Shown in pieces: positions 63,872 through 64,000 of a stretch of DNA of 64,000 bases. The DNA lies in assembly GCF_027580225.2 (NCBI RefSeq), contig NC_073354.2, positions 8,656,001-8,720,000 of the forward strand, written 5' to 3'. Under the pieces are notes generated by a model. The model ran no database searches. It saw nothing but the letters and a program-made list of their open reading frames with translations, and was not told where the DNA came from. This DNA is from Misgurnus anguillicaudatus. Its lineage: Eukaryota > Chordata > Actinopteri > Cypriniformes > Cobitidae. The position numbers and the translations under genes were made by a program. Every line of letters begins with the position of its first letter. Position 1 is the first letter of the stretch.

Positions 63872-64000
63872 GTGGGCTTTCTGCTCTTGGGCAACACATT
63901 TAAGTGTCACATGACACCTTCATAATCATGACATGACACGTGTTTATGTCAACTGTTATTAAGTGTCATTTGTTCAATTATGTCCTGTCCAATGCAAAGA

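Overview
This window is vertebrate nuclear DNA, from a teleost and probably a cypriniform fish. Coding sequence is cut into short exons with GT-AG introns. The introns are packed with DNA transposon families that I associate with zebrafish-type genomes: EnSpm/CACTA, Tc1, hAT with 8-bp target duplications, and foldback MITEs with TA target duplications. There are no bacterial features.

Positions 1964-53304 (+) hold the 3' half of lama2, the laminin alpha-2 (merosin) chain. I resolve 33 exons, including one of only 6 nt. Together they encode about 1,574 residues: the end of the last EGF-like module, the coiled-coil domains II/I, five laminin G (LG) domains and the natural stop codon. The 5' half lies upstream of the window. 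Every exon junction is in phase except one: the donor after the exon at 25902 lies one base too early, so canonical splicing would shift the frame in LG1.

The lama2 introns explain most of the length. Minisatellites follow two early donors (2690-4838 and 5888-7370) and a TG-rich tract follows another (11703-12130). The intron at 12290-21158 carries a nested stack: a Tc1-like copy, split by a 6.7-kb EnSpm element with a perfect 3-bp target duplication. That EnSpm element itself contains two transposase-like fragments on the minus strand, a spliced gene of its own on the plus strand, a 929-bp hAT insertion and several MITEs. Further hAT copies with perfect 8-bp duplications lie at 31817-33433, 41622-41804, 48239-49635 and 50820-52100. 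A repeat-free intron block at about 37790-38460 is the best candidate for a conserved regulatory element.

Between the genes (53305-57231) there are a likely lama2 polyadenylation signal, a decayed minus-strand LTR element with a nested MITE, and the 5' flank of the next gene. From 57232 (+) the first six exons of mecr, mitochondrial trans-2-enoyl-CoA reductase, are readable, and the gene continues past the window. Its 5.5-kb first intron is almost wholly a foldback structure with roughly 300-bp inverted arms enclosing about 43 copies of a 76-bp minisatellite.

The two genes are functionally unrelated: a basement membrane protein and an enzyme of mitochondrial fatty acid synthesis. Their adjacency is still of interest, because in human LAMA2 and MECR lie in two paralogous chromosome segments.
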